Below are positions 52,394 through 61,856 of a stretch of DNA of 64,000 nt, one piece after another. The stretch comes from Phytohabitans sp037414955 (lineage in GTDB: Bacteria; Actinomycetota; Actinomycetes; Mycobacteriales; Micromonosporaceae): positions 1 to 64,000 of the forward strand of contig JBBEWH010000019.1 of assembly GCA_037414955.1 (NCBI GenBank), written 5' to 3'. The notes under the pieces are model-generated. The model was not told where the DNA came from. It saw only the letters and a list, made by a program, of their open reading frames with translations, and made no database searches. The translations under genes were made by a program, and so were the position numbers. Each line of letters opens with the position of its first letter. Position 1 is the stretch's first letter.

Positions 52394-53539
52394 ATGAGCA
52401 CCGCAACTGGCTCACGACTCGGCCCTGACGGCGAACCTAGTGGCCCACCGCCCTACAGCCGGGAATGGCTTATGGCGCTGCCCGACCAGCGCCTGCAAGA
52501 GCTCCACCACAACATGGAGGAAGCGCTCTTCAGGGAGTACACCCTGGATGCGGCCTCGCATGGCCCAGATGACGACGTATGGAACCTGGACCCTGAGGAC
52601 CGGCCATATCCCCTGGTCGAACGCGACCAGCCAAACCGCCGGCTGGAGGAACTTGAAAGACGCTACGGCCTCCTCGACCAGGAGCTTCAACGCAGATCAC
52701 CCGACTTGGCCTCGCGTGAACTCGTCGCCGAGCGCGAACCGACCTCGGGCGAGATTGACGCCATGCTCGCCGATCCGTTCGTAGCCGGGTCCGAGGCAGA
52801 GCACGCCTATTACTGGGAGAACGGCGGGGAGTTTCCCGGCGACGACCTGGCCGACGAGGAGATCGACGAACTCGACGCCGAGGAGATCGAGGCCGAGGAC
52901 CGTCCGGTCAACGAAACGATCACCTACATGGCGTCCACCGCCGACGGCGCAGACATCCAGGGCGAGATCACCGTGCCGCACGTGGTCCGCCGGCGCCTGG
53001 CCGAGCAGCTGGCCGAGGCCGACGCCGTCGCCAGCTCGCCGACCAGCGAGGTTACCGACGTGGAGGTGATCAGCCATCTGGACACCGAGGGGCGCGAAAT
53101 CAGCGCGTGGCAACTGTTCGACGAACAGACCGGCGTGATCTCCGAGGAGACCGCCCGGAGCGCGTTCTCCCCAGCCGACGCAGCAGCGGTGTGGAACGCC
53201 GACACACGGCCCAGCAACACGATCGAGACCATCGACGGGGCTATTGCGGGCCACGAGGCATCGGCTGAGCACCCGTGGCGCCGGATTCCTGCGGACGAGT
53301 CGGCCACCGACGACCCGCTGACCGAGACCGTTCCGACGAGCCGGTCCGAGTTTTCGGCCCAGGCCGTGGCCGAGCCACCCGGGACCGCGTGGCCGGAACC
53401 TGGATCCTCTCGGCAACCGCCCAGAGTCGCAGCGGCGTCGTTCCCTATCCCGCCTTCGACCGCAGTCGCCCCGCCGAGCCCAACGGCGATAAGCGACGGT
53501 GCCCGTCCGCATCCGCGTCGAAGCCGGCGGTCGCAATGA
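52394..53539 (+). CDS. Acidic hypothetical protein between the VirB4 halves
   Basis: This 381-residue, very acidic protein has helical segments (REWLMALPDQRLQELHHNME; RRLEELERRYGLLDQELQRR), a Glu/Asp-rich stretch (DLADEEIDELDAEEIEAEDR) and a disordered Pro/Ser/Arg tail. A GGAGGGAGGCAACGAA site precedes the ATG. Not recognised. It sits between the SCO6880 and VirB4-like genes and may be a DNA-mimic-like or adaptor protein. Inference. Confidence 0.65.
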   Translation: MSTATGSRLGPDGEPSGPPPYSREWLMALPDQRLQELHHNMEEALFREYTLDAASHGPDDDVWNLDPEDRPYPLVERDQPNRRLEELERRYGLLDQELQRRSPDLASRELVAEREPTSGEIDAMLADPFVAGSEAEHAYYWENGGEFPGDDLADEEIDELDAEEIEAEDRPVNETITYMASTADGADIQGEITVPHVVRRRLAEQLAEADAVASSPTSEVTDVEVISHLDTEGREISAWQLFDEQTGVISEETARSAFSPADAAAVWNADTRPSNTIETIDGAIAGHEASAEHPWRRIPADESATDDPLTETVPTSRSEFSAQAVAEPPGTAWPEPGSSRQPPRVAAASFPIPPSTAVAPPSPTAISDGARPHPRRSRRSQ

Positions 53540-53693
53540 ACGGTCAACCACCGCGCAGGAGGCTAGGCAATCGCCCTGCGACAGCTACACGGTCCTGGAC
53601 CCCCGATCCCCACTCCAGACGACAGATAGGCCTGCTCGTCGAACGACAAGACGTGGCGAGTTCCTTCACGCACCTTCCTCAGGAGCATCAGCA

Positions 53694-55148
53694 ATGACCA
53701 CAGTGGACTTTGACGTGTCGTCGTTCGGGCCGGTGCCGCCGGCGTGGGGTTGGCGCAGGCGCGACGCGGGCCGCGCCGTGCACGTCTCGCCCGGCGTCGA
53801 GTACCAGGCCACCACCGTGCAGGCCGCCGGCCTGTACCCGTTCACCGCCGGCAGCGGCTCCCCGCTGCTCGGCGTACCCATCGGCCGGCACCAACTGTGG
53901 GGCGAGTCCGTGCTGCTGGACCCGTTCGAATGGTTGGCCGCCGGACTGATCACCAACACCGGCATGTTCGTGCTGGGCCAACCCGGCGCCGGCAAGTCGG
54001 CCCTGGCCAAGCGCCTGGTGATGGGTATGGCCGCCACCGGCGCTCAGATATTGGTGCTGGGAGACACGAAGCCGGACTATAGCCGCGTCGTGCGGCACCT
54101 TGACGGCCAGGTCATCCGCGTTGGCCGGGGATTGGATCGCATCAACCCGCTGGATGCCGGGCCGCTGGGCACCGCGCTGTCGCGGATGAGTGGGCCGGAT
54201 GCCGACCAACTCCGCCTGGAGGTGCGCGGGCGCCGGCTCACTTTGCTCGTCGCCTTGTGCACTCTGGTGCGTGACGGCGGGCGGGTCTCCAACACCGAAG
54301 AGGTCGTGCTCGGCCGGGTGGTGGACCTGTTCGCCGAGCGCCACACCGGCGACCCGGTGCTCCCGGACGTGCTGGCCGTGCTCGACCAGGGACCGGACAC
54401 GATCCGCGCTGCGGCCCGGGCCACCTCGCTGGCGGACTATCGGCGGCGGGTCGATGACCTCGTCGCCACGTTGCGGCTGCTGTGCGAGGGCACCCTCGCC
54501 GGTGTCTTCGACGCCCACACCTCCACCCCGATCGATCTGTCCGCGAAGGCGGTCAGCATCGACATCTCCCGAGTGGCCGCCGCGGGCGACAAGCTGGTCG
54601 CGGCGGCGATGCTGTCGACCTGGAGCTACGGGTACGCCGTCATCGACGCCGCCGCCGTGCTCGCCGAGCAGGGCCTGGCCCCCAGGAGGCGGCACCTGGC
54701 GGTGATGGACGAGCTATGGAGGGCGCTACGGGGCGCGCCTGGCCTGGTTGAGCCGGCCGACGCGCTGACCCGGCTGTCGCGGAACCTCGGCGTCGCGCAG
54801 ATCATGCTCACCCACTCCTTGGACGACCTGGACGCGCTCGCTAGCGACGAAGACCGCGCCAAGGGCCGGGGCATGGCCGAGCGGTGCGCCATCAAGGTTC
54901 TGGCTGCGCTGCCCGGCCGCGAGCTGGAACGGATCAGCCAAATGGTGCGCCTGTCCGGTCCGGAACGCGACATGGTGTCGTCCTGGGCCGCCCCGGAAGC
55001 CCTGGTGCCCGGCGCAACGCATCCCGGCCGGGGCAAATATTTGCTCAAGACAGGTGAACGGGCAGGTATGCCGGTCGCCCTGCACCTGGTCGGCGACGAG
55101 CTCACGCTGTACGACACCGATGCGGCCGTACGGGCAGGTACGCGATGA
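53694..55148 (+). CDS. VirB4-like ATPase
   Basis: This 484-residue protein has Walker A GQPGAGKSALAKR (around 95-107), the VLGDTKPDYS region, Walker B-like HLAVMDELW, and the late RNLGVAQIMLTHSLDDL sensor region. This is the VirB4/TraC family of T4SS ATPases that energise channel assembly and substrate transfer. It is about half the length of full VirB4; the N-terminal part appears to be the SCO6880 protein. AGGAG lies eight bases ahead of the ATG. Confidence 0.9.
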   Translation: MTTVDFDVSSFGPVPPAWGWRRRDAGRAVHVSPGVEYQATTVQAAGLYPFTAGSGSPLLGVPIGRHQLWGESVLLDPFEWLAAGLITNTGMFVLGQPGAGKSALAKRLVMGMAATGAQILVLGDTKPDYSRVVRHLDGQVIRVGRGLDRINPLDAGPLGTALSRMSGPDADQLRLEVRGRRLTLLVALCTLVRDGGRVSNTEEVVLGRVVDLFAERHTGDPVLPDVLAVLDQGPDTIRAAARATSLADYRRRVDDLVATLRLLCEGTLAGVFDAHTSTPIDLSAKAVSIDISRVAAAGDKLVAAAMLSTWSYGYAVIDAAAVLAEQGLAPRRRHLAVMDELWRALRGAPGLVEPADALTRLSRNLGVAQIMLTHSLDDLDALASDEDRAKGRGMAERCAIKVLAALPGRELERISQMVRLSGPERDMVSSWAAPEALVPGATHPGRGKYLLKTGERAGMPVALHLVGDELTLYDTDAAVRAGTR

Positions 55149-57022
55149 GTGGCATCCGCGGCCAACAGCCCATCTACCCGCGCGGTAGCGCCGGCGGATA
55201 CCCCCTAGCGCCGTGGCTGATCCTCGGTGCCTGCTGCGCTGCGGTGGCGCTGACCTGGCTGGGCTGGCTGGCCGGCCGCATGGCTGCCGTCCTATCTGGA
55301 CGCCCGTGGGATACTGGTCCGCCGTTCGGTTGGGACTTCACCGCCCGCGTTGTCGACGGCGACTGGCAACAGCTATGGCCCGGTGTTGCACCGCTGCTGG
55401 TCGCGGCTATCTACGCCGTGCTGGTCACCGTGGCCATCGTGCCCGGTTTCTGGGGTTGGGCGTGGTGGCAGGCGCACCGGCCGCAAGCCGGCGACCCCCT
55501 GCCGTCGCTGGCCCGGCCCCGCGACGTCGACGAGCTCCTCGGCGCCACGGCGCTGCGGCGGGCGCAACGGCTGCGGCCCAGCCTCGCCGATGTCAAGCCG
55601 CGGCAGGTACCGGCCGCCGCGATCGGCATCGCGCTCGGTCGGCTCGTCACCGCCCGCCGTCGGCGCGGTCCGGTGCTGCGCTCCAGTTGGGAAGACGTCC
55701 TGCTCGCCGTGATGGCACCGCGGGCGGGCAAGACCACCGCCTTGGCGGTCCCCCCGATTCTGGACGCACCGGGGCCGGTGATCGCGACGTCCAACCGTTC
55801 CGATGTGTGGGCCGCCACCGCCCGCGCCCGCCAGCGGGTGGGCCGGGTGTGGCTGTTCGACCCGCAACGGGTGACCCGGCAGCCGCAGACGTTCTGGTGG
55901 GATCCGCTGTCGACGATCACCGGGGTGGAGGAGGCCGCCCGGCTAGCCGACCACTTCATCCAGGAGATCCGCGGCGTCGGCTCCTCCGACCCGTTCTGGC
56001 CGCTCGCCGCCGGGGACCTGCTCACCTGCCTGTTCCTGGCCGCCGCCAACTCAGGCGGCACCCTCGCCGACGTACAAGCCTGGCTGTCCGATGTGACCAG
56101 CCGCGAACCAGTCACGCTGCTACGCGCCGCCGGGTTCCCCCAGGCCGCCCGATCCCTGGCTGGAAGGCAAAGCGGCGCACCCGAGACCCGTGACGGGGTC
56201 TACGAGACGGCGCGGACCGCCGCGCGGTGCCTGTCCGACCCGGACATCATGGCCTGGGTCACCCCACCGGTCACCGACACCGACCGGCTCGACGTGACCA
56301 CGTTCCCCACGTCCCGCGACACGCTGTACTTGCTCAGCAAAGAAGGCGCCGGGGCAGCGGCGCCGCTGGTCGCGGCGCTCACCGACGCGGTGTTCCGCAC
56401 CGCCGTGGTGCACGCCGAAGCAGCCGGCGGGCGCATCGACCCGCCGCTGCTCGCCGTGTTGGATGAGGCAGCCAACATCTGCAAGATCAACGACTTGCCG
56501 CAGCTCTACTCCCACCTCGGCGGCCGGGCCATCATCCCGATCACCATCATCCAGAACATCGCCCAAGGCCAAGGCGTCTGGGGTGAACGCGGCATGGCAG
56601 CCCTATGGTCCGCGGCGACGGTGAAACTCATCGGCGCTGGGCTGGACGACGCCCGCCACGCCGAAGACGTCTCCCGGCTCATAGGCGACCACGACGTCGC
56701 CGTGACCTCGATCAACCGGGACGGCAACGGTTACGCCAGCTACAACACCAGCGCCCAGCGACGCAGGATCCTCGAACCCGGCGACCTGCGCGCGCTGCCG
56801 AAGGGCCGGGCGATCCTTCTGGCGACCGGCGCCCGCGCCGCCATGATCGAGCTGATGCCCTGGTACACCGGCGAGCACGCCGGCGCCATCGGCGTCGACA
56901 CCGCCGCCAGCGTGCAGGCCATCACCCGCCGCGCCCGCGCCGACCTCGCGACCGGCCCGCACACCCCGGACCACGGTGATGCCGATCTGCCCGATCCCGA
57001 GCCGCGCGGCGGCACGCCATGA
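55145..57022 (+). CDS. VirD4/TraG-like coupling ATPase
   Basis: This 625-residue protein has two N-terminal membrane helices (LAPWLILGACCAAVALTWLG; APLLVAAIYAVLVTVAIVPG). Walker A is MAPRAGKTTALAVPP, followed by VIATSNRSDVWAATA. Walker B is LLAVLDEAANICK, and the TraG-type YSHLGGRAIIPITIIQNIAQ follows. Type IV coupling proteins bring relaxosome DNA to the channel. The ATG overlaps the VirB4 stop. Confidence 0.92.
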   Translation: MSGIRGQQPIYPRGSAGGYPLAPWLILGACCAAVALTWLGWLAGRMAAVLSGRPWDTGPPFGWDFTARVVDGDWQQLWPGVAPLLVAAIYAVLVTVAIVPGFWGWAWWQAHRPQAGDPLPSLARPRDVDELLGATALRRAQRLRPSLADVKPRQVPAAAIGIALGRLVTARRRRGPVLRSSWEDVLLAVMAPRAGKTTALAVPPILDAPGPVIATSNRSDVWAATARARQRVGRVWLFDPQRVTRQPQTFWWDPLSTITGVEEAARLADHFIQEIRGVGSSDPFWPLAAGDLLTCLFLAAANSGGTLADVQAWLSDVTSREPVTLLRAAGFPQAARSLAGRQSGAPETRDGVYETARTAARCLSDPDIMAWVTPPVTDTDRLDVTTFPTSRDTLYLLSKEGAGAAAPLVAALTDAVFRTAVVHAEAAGGRIDPPLLAVLDEAANICKINDLPQLYSHLGGRAIIPITIIQNIAQGQGVWGERGMAALWSAATVKLIGAGLDDARHAEDVSRLIGDHDVAVTSINRDGNGYASYNTSAQRRRILEPGDLRALPKGRAILLATGARAAMIELMPWYTGEHAGAIGVDTAASVQAITRRARADLATGPHTPDHGDADLPDPEPRGGTP

Positions 57023-57225
57023 GCGCCAGCCCGTCCCGTCCGTACGCCGACCAGCAGTGGGTGGAGTCCATGTTCGCCGACCTGCAGCGCCAGGTCGATG
57101 AGCTGTCCGGCCAGCTCCAAGCGCTGACCAACCTCGTGCACATCCACACCCTCCAAGCGCTCGGCGAACCGCCGCACGAGGCCGGCCCGACCTCGACACC
57201 GCACGAGGAGGGCAGCGATGCCTGA
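57019..57225 (+). CDS. Small coiled-coil protein
   Basis: This 68-residue protein has a heptad-like helix (VESMFADLQRQVDELSGQLQ, then ALTNLVHIHTLQAL) and a disordered tail. It overlaps the coupling-ATPase stop by four bases and the primase start by eight, so it is co-translated. Probably an adaptor or oligomerisation subunit; no family recognised. Confidence 0.65.
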   Translation: MSASPSRPYADQQWVESMFADLQRQVDELSGQLQALTNLVHIHTLQALGEPPHEAGPTSTPHEEGSDA

Positions 57226-59293
57226 GCCTCACCAGCCCGCGCCGGAACGGTTGCACGCCATCAACGCCGCCGCCGCCCGCTTCTACGCCGGCCGGCTGCC
57301 CACCTCCAGGAAGGCAGCCAACTACCTGCAAAACCACGGCATCACCGCCGCAGCCGATCCGGACGGTCCGTGGCAGGTGGGCTACGCCCCACGCTCCTGG
57401 ACCGGGCTGGCCACCCACCTACGGGCTGCGGGGTTCACCGCCGAGGAGGTGACCGCCGCCGGCCTGGGGTTCATCCACCGCACCACCGGACACCTGCTCG
57501 ACCGCTTCCGGGACCGGCTCATGTTCCCCATCACCGACGAACACAACCGCGTCGTCGCGTTCACCGCCCGCGACCTGTCCGGCCGCGCCGAAGCCAAATG
57601 GATCAACAGCCCCGAGACCAGCATCTACCGCAAGCGCCTGGTGCTATACGGGCTCGGGCAGCAGCTCGCCCACCGACCGGCCGGGGGCGGCGACCCAGTG
57701 GTGTTCCTCGCCGAAGGCGCCGCCGACGTACAGGCCCTACACCGCATGGCGCAAGCGCACGCCATCTTCCCGGACACGCGGCCGGTATATGCGGTCGCGC
57801 CGTGCGGCACCAACCTCACCCGCGAACAGCTCGACCTGCTCCAGCAGACCCTGCCCGGCGCCCACCTCATCCTCGCCTTCGACGGCGACGACGCCGGTCG
57901 CCGCGCCATCAGCCGGGCCTATCCGATCGCCGCGAAATGGCCCGGCGAACTGTCCGGAGTCCGCCTGCCAGCAGGTCAGGACCCCGCCGAGATGCTCGCC
58001 ACGAACGGACCCATGTTGGCTATCAGCGAGATCGTCGGCGCGATAGAGCCGCTCGCCCAGGTCCAGATGTCGAACGTTATCGAGGACCTGTTCAAGCGCG
58101 GACGGATCACCGACCCGGTCAAGTACGCCGCAGACCGGATCACCGCATACCAGGCCATCGCCGACTTGTTCATCGACGCGCCGAAGGCCAGCCGGCAGAT
58201 GGCCGAAGCCGCCGCAGACCAGCTCGGCGTGGATCCCACCGACATCGTGCGCGGGGTCATCGAGGCGTGGGAGGCCCGCACCGCCACCACCGGCACGGAC
58301 CCACCAGCCGATCTCCCACCTCCACCGACGCCTGGTCCCGTCCCGCCGGAAGCCGAGCATTCAGCTGACCAACAACCGGCGGCGAACGACCCCCCTCGGG
58401 TCGGCGCCGAACGGACCACGGTCTCGGCGTCGGCGCGCAGCACCGGCGGGCGCGCTGCGGACACCACCGCGGTGGCGACACGCCACGACCAGACCAGCGG
58501 GATCACGGTATGGGCGCTCGCGGATGGCATAGGCCAGCATCCGGAGGCCGCGACCGCGGCAACGATGGTCGCTGACATCGCCGCCACCGTCGCCCTACGC
58601 TCGGCCCCAGCGGCCGGCGCGAACGCCGCCCGCGCCGCGATCAACGCCTTCTACGACGGGGTGCACGCAGGCCAGGCCGGCGACGCCTCGCTCATCGTCG
58701 TCGCCGCGTACCCGGCGCCGACGACAAAGCACGGCGTCCGCTTCGAACTCGCATGGGCCGGTGACTGCCGCGCCTACACGATCCGCGCCGGACAGCTCGC
58801 CCAGGTCACCGCCGACCACACCACCGCCCGGCAACGCCGCGACCTCGGCGAGCCTATCCAGGCGGGCAGCATCGCCGACCTGCTGCTCACCTCCAGCGTC
58901 CGCGCCGGCGACATCAGCGTCTGCCCGCTGGCACCAGGGCCGCTGCTCGTGTGCAACAGCACGGTGCACCGGGTAGTCCCCGACGCGGCGCTGGCGACAG
59001 AACTCGCCGGGATGAGCGACGCACAAGCCAGCGCCGACCGGCTCGTCAGCGCCGTTGGCTCTCACCACACCAGCAACGCGGCCGTACTGCTCATCCACGC
59101 CAGCTCCGCTCCGCCGGCACGAATCACCACGACCGGGATGACGCGGGCCGCAACGCTCACCGCGACGGGCTCGGCCGCGGCGCTGGCCAGAACGTCTTTC
59201 GCCAGCCCAGCAACCGAGGCGGCCCCATCCCCTGCTAGCGCCGAACCGTCGACGGACCGCCGTGCGCACCCCTCGAAGGGTCTGCGGCGTTGA
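57218..59293 (+). CDS. DnaG-like TOPRIM primase fused to a PP2C-like domain
   Basis: This 691-residue protein has an N-terminal primase core (residues 15-270: RLMFPITDEHNRVVAFTARD; TOPRIM Glu E166 in FLAEGAAD; DxDD at 222-225 in AFDGDDAGRRA). It has no CHC2-type zinc finger. A helical middle and Pro-rich linker lead to a PP2C-like domain at 405-628, with LADGIGQHPEA (436 onward), AGDASLIVVAA, WAGDCRAY and VTADHTT. Late metal ligands are changed: CNST stands where CSDG is usual, and SNAAV where DNATAV is usual. The primase fits lagging-strand synthesis after conjugation; the second domain may regulate or be inactive. It overlaps the small coiled-coil gene by eight bases. Confidence 0.85.
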   Translation: MPEPHQPAPERLHAINAAAARFYAGRLPTSRKAANYLQNHGITAAADPDGPWQVGYAPRSWTGLATHLRAAGFTAEEVTAAGLGFIHRTTGHLLDRFRDRLMFPITDEHNRVVAFTARDLSGRAEAKWINSPETSIYRKRLVLYGLGQQLAHRPAGGGDPVVFLAEGAADVQALHRMAQAHAIFPDTRPVYAVAPCGTNLTREQLDLLQQTLPGAHLILAFDGDDAGRRAISRAYPIAAKWPGELSGVRLPAGQDPAEMLATNGPMLAISEIVGAIEPLAQVQMSNVIEDLFKRGRITDPVKYAADRITAYQAIADLFIDAPKASRQMAEAAADQLGVDPTDIVRGVIEAWEARTATTGTDPPADLPPPPTPGPVPPEAEHSADQQPAANDPPRVGAERTTVSASARSTGGRAADTTAVATRHDQTSGITVWALADGIGQHPEAATAATMVADIAATVALRSAPAAGANAARAAINAFYDGVHAGQAGDASLIVVAAYPAPTTKHGVRFELAWAGDCRAYTIRAGQLAQVTADHTTARQRRDLGEPIQAGSIADLLLTSSVRAGDISVCPLAPGPLLVCNSTVHRVVPDAALATELAGMSDAQASADRLVSAVGSHHTSNAAVLLIHASSAPPARITTTGMTRAATLTATGSAAALARTSFASPATEAAPSPASAEPSTDRRAHPSKGLRR

Positions 59294-59392
59294 CCACTGG
59301 TTCTCGGCAGGTGGCGCTGCCCGAACCCGGTGAGGGGCCACCGTCCGCCGATCCCATGACCGCACCTGCTCTCTGTCGGAAGGGGAAATGGG

Positions 59393-60031
59393 ATGAATCG
59401 CAAGGACTATCAGGAGGTCGCATCCGCCCTGCTGTCGGCGGCGGCGCGACTCGACGGAGAGCTGGAGCCCGGCGGCGCATTCGAGTCGATCGACCGGGCC
59501 GATGCCAGACGGCTCCTCGCGGTCCTGGCGGGTGGTATGGCGGACTGGTTCGCCGAACACAACCCGTACCGATTCAACCCGGAGGCGTTCTTGAGCGCGT
59601 GCGGGCTGCTCGAAGACGTCACCGCCGTGACGCCCGCTCGCACCGGCCGCCGGACAAACGAGCCCATCGCCCACGGTGACGTGAAGGTCGGCGACTGTCT
59701 CCGCTACGTCACCGGTGGCGGACAGAATTATGCCGGTATCGTTACAAAGGTTACGGATCTGACGGTCAGACTCGAACATGGCTGGAACCTGGACATGGAC
59801 TTCGAGATGGCCAAGGTCACGCTGCGGCGAGCCAACTGGTCGCGACACCACGTGCGTCTCATGGACTCCACCGACACGCCCGGACCGTCCGACGCACCTC
59901 AGCCGAACGCCGCCAGCGTCGCCAGTCAAGCGTTTCCTCACCCGCCTGGGACAGAGGCTCCGGCAACCAGCGCCGAGCTGGCCCCGACGGACGGGTCGCA
60001 GCCACCCAGGCAGGCCCGTCGGCCCCGGTAG
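59393..60031 (+). CDS. Hypothetical protein at the end of the rightward operon
   Basis: This 212-residue protein has a helical N-terminal domain (YQEVASALLSAAARLDGELE; DARRLLAVLAGGMADWFAEH) and a beta-rich core (VKVGDCLRYVTGGGQNYAGI, VTDLTVRLEHGW). The tail is Pro/Ala-rich. GAAGGGGAAATGGG precedes the ATG. It is the last rightward gene, ending 32 bases before the convergent minus-strand pair. Not recognised. Confidence 0.62.
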   Translation: MNRKDYQEVASALLSAAARLDGELEPGGAFESIDRADARRLLAVLAGGMADWFAEHNPYRFNPEAFLSACGLLEDVTAVTPARTGRRTNEPIAHGDVKVGDCLRYVTGGGQNYAGIVTKVTDLTVRLEHGWNLDMDFEMAKVTLRRANWSRHHVRLMDSTDTPGPSDAPQPNAASVASQAFPHPPGTEAPATSAELAPTDGSQPPRQARRPR

Positions 60032-60063
60032 TCCTCGAATCGTTCGCCCGCCCCGCGCTCACG

Positions 60064-61473
60064 TCACCGGTGGTGGCCCTCACGTCGCCCCTTGGTGGGC
60101 AGGGCGTGCTGCACGGTCTGGTCTGACGGTGCGCCTGCGCGGCTGCTCGGCTCCAGCCCGATCGCCGTAGCGAAGGCGAGCTTGGCCAGCCGGGGCGCCT
60201 TTTGATCAAGCTCCCAAGGCGATGAAGCCAGCGCAGAGGCGCCGGCCTCGTACAGCGCCGAGCGCAGCCGCGAGATCCCGTCGTCGTTGGTGTCCGTCAC
60301 GCGCCAGCGAGTGACCGCGTGGAACACCCCCAATCTGGGCACGTGGTTCAGTTCCCGTCCCTCGGAGACGAAGAAGTGGCCGTGTCGCGCGGCCCTGGCC
60401 GCCGCCGTTCGAAGCACCTCAGCCAGCGACGGTAGTACGGCAGCGAGCGTGTCGATCGCCTCACGGCGAGGACCGGTGCCAGTGAGTTGGCCTGGGCGCG
60501 GTGCGCCGGGTCGTACCCATCGGGTGAGCCGGTCCAGGTCGCCGGCCACATCGGCGGCTGCGCCATGTGGTGGGGTGCCGTGCAATCGGCTGGCGGCGTG
60601 TGCGGCGGTGCTCCAGGAGCGCCAGTCTGCTCCAGGGGCATGAGGCGTCGCCACTGCGCTGACGGCCAGGCCCAGCCGGGTGCCGCTGGCCAGGTGCGCG
60701 GCCCGTACCTCGCCGACGTTACGGTGCATCCAGTCCCGCGCTGCCAGCAGCGCCGACCGGGCCGTAGCGCCGTCAATGATCGGGGTTCGCGCCCCTGGTG
60801 CCGGTGCCACTTCGAGCAGCCGCAGCAACGAGGGAGAGTTGCCGCCATTGGCCATCACCCGGTTGGTGAGCGCGGCGAGCCGGCCGCCGCCGGCCCACCG
60901 AGACCGGGCCAACGTGGGTTCGTAGACGTCCTCGGCCAAGGGGTGGCTGGCAGCCGCCCAACCGGGCAGGCTGGCATCCACCAGCAGCACCGCGTGAGTC
61001 AGGTCGGCGATGTCGATGATGGCGGCGGTGTAGCCGGCGCCGGCACGGATCGCGACACCCTCGGGGGTCAGCGGTTCGCGGATGGGCGGGGTGTGGCTGG
61101 CGAGGATGTCGCCAGCCACCGCGAGCGCGTCCGCGGCCGAAGCGAGGTGCCGCCCAGGCCGGCAGGCCGGGGCCCGGGCGGGCGCCTCGCGGCGGTCAAG
61201 CCCGGCCGCTGCGGTGAGCCCGAGATACAGCAGTGTGGCGTGGTCTCCGGCGTGCTGCAACGCGATGTCCACAGTGTTCCGGTCGATGTCGGCGCGGGCT
61301 GGCTGGCCGCCGGTCACCAGTTCCACAAGTCGGGCCAGCCCCGCGTAGACCTGCTGCCGTGCCGCCATGGCCGCGCCGACGTCATCGATGCTTGCGGCGG
61401 GGTCTGATGACAGTCGGTCGCGGGCGTCGGCCAGCTCGCGGTGCGTCCGCTGGAGCCAGTATCCGTAGTTCAC
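60064..61473 (-). CDS. Hypothetical protein of a coupled pair
   Basis: This 469-residue protein starts with GTG, read as VNYGYWLQRTHRELADARDR, and the start overlaps the upstream stop as GTGA. It is mostly alpha-helical and Ala/Arg-rich, with repeated themes (LTHAVLLVDASLPGWAAASH; RSALLAARDWMHRNVGEVRA). It is not recognised. The frame stays open further upstream, but that part is non-protein-like. Its place beside the T4SS operon suggests an element-borne accessory role. Confidence 0.62.
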   Translation of the reverse strand: MNYGYWLQRTHRELADARDRLSSDPAASIDDVGAAMAARQQVYAGLARLVELVTGGQPARADIDRNTVDIALQHAGDHATLLYLGLTAAAGLDRREAPARAPACRPGRHLASAADALAVAGDILASHTPPIREPLTPEGVAIRAGAGYTAAIIDIADLTHAVLLVDASLPGWAAASHPLAEDVYEPTLARSRWAGGGRLAALTNRVMANGGNSPSLLRLLEVAPAPGARTPIIDGATARSALLAARDWMHRNVGEVRAAHLASGTRLGLAVSAVATPHAPGADWRSWSTAAHAASRLHGTPPHGAAADVAGDLDRLTRWVRPGAPRPGQLTGTGPRREAIDTLAAVLPSLAEVLRTAAARAARHGHFFVSEGRELNHVPRLGVFHAVTRWRVTDTNDDGISRLRSALYEAGASALASSPWELDQKAPRLAKLAFATAIGLEPSSRAGAPSDQTVQHALPTKGRREGHHR

Positions 61474-61856
61474 GCCAGCCCTCGCGCAGCGCTGTGCAGG
61501 CGTGACGCGGCCCCCGCGTAGGCGAACCGGCGCCCGCTCGCAAGCTGCGGCTGTGCGCTCGCGCGCTCGTAGCCTTCGGCGAGCACGCGCACCAGGTCGA
61601 ACACTGCCGCCCGTACCGGAGGACCCACCGTTGAGGGCTGCGCGGCGATGATGGCCACCGGTGCCGGATCGGGGTAGAGCTCCGCGAGCACGGAGAGCAG
61701 TTCCAACCCGAGGAGTGCCCACGCCTGATCCGACGCGGTCGGGGAACGGAACGCTAGGCACGCCAACCGCAGGCCGGCTTGAGCCTCAGCCTCGTCATCG
61801 ACTCCAGCAGCTTGAATCTGAGCGGTTGCCTGGCGCAACGCGGTCATGTAGTTCAT
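61470..61856 (-). CDS. Hypothetical small helical protein
   Basis: This 128-residue, wholly helical, Ala/Leu-rich protein (MNYMTALRQATAQIQAAGVD; DQAWALLGLELLSVLAELYP; AAVFDLVRVLAEGYERASA) has no signal peptide. It is coupled to the next gene by a GTGA overlap. The two MNY/VNY starts are similar. No family recognised. Confidence 0.6.
   Translation of the reverse strand: MNYMTALRQATAQIQAAGVDDEAEAQAGLRLACLAFRSPTASDQAWALLGLELLSVLAELYPDPAPVAIIAAQPSTVGPPVRAAVFDLVRVLAEGYERASAQPQLASGRRFAYAGAASRLHSAARGLA

Noticed and set aside
51010..52401. 463-codon minus-strand frame opposite the SCO6880-type gene
   Set aside because: Composition bias without domain signals; the plus-strand gene has membrane helices and a coupled start.
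58595..59941. 448-codon minus-strand frame opposite the primase-PP2C gene
   Set aside because: Gly/Arg/Val-rich antisense frame; the plus strand holds TOPRIM and PP2C-like motifs.
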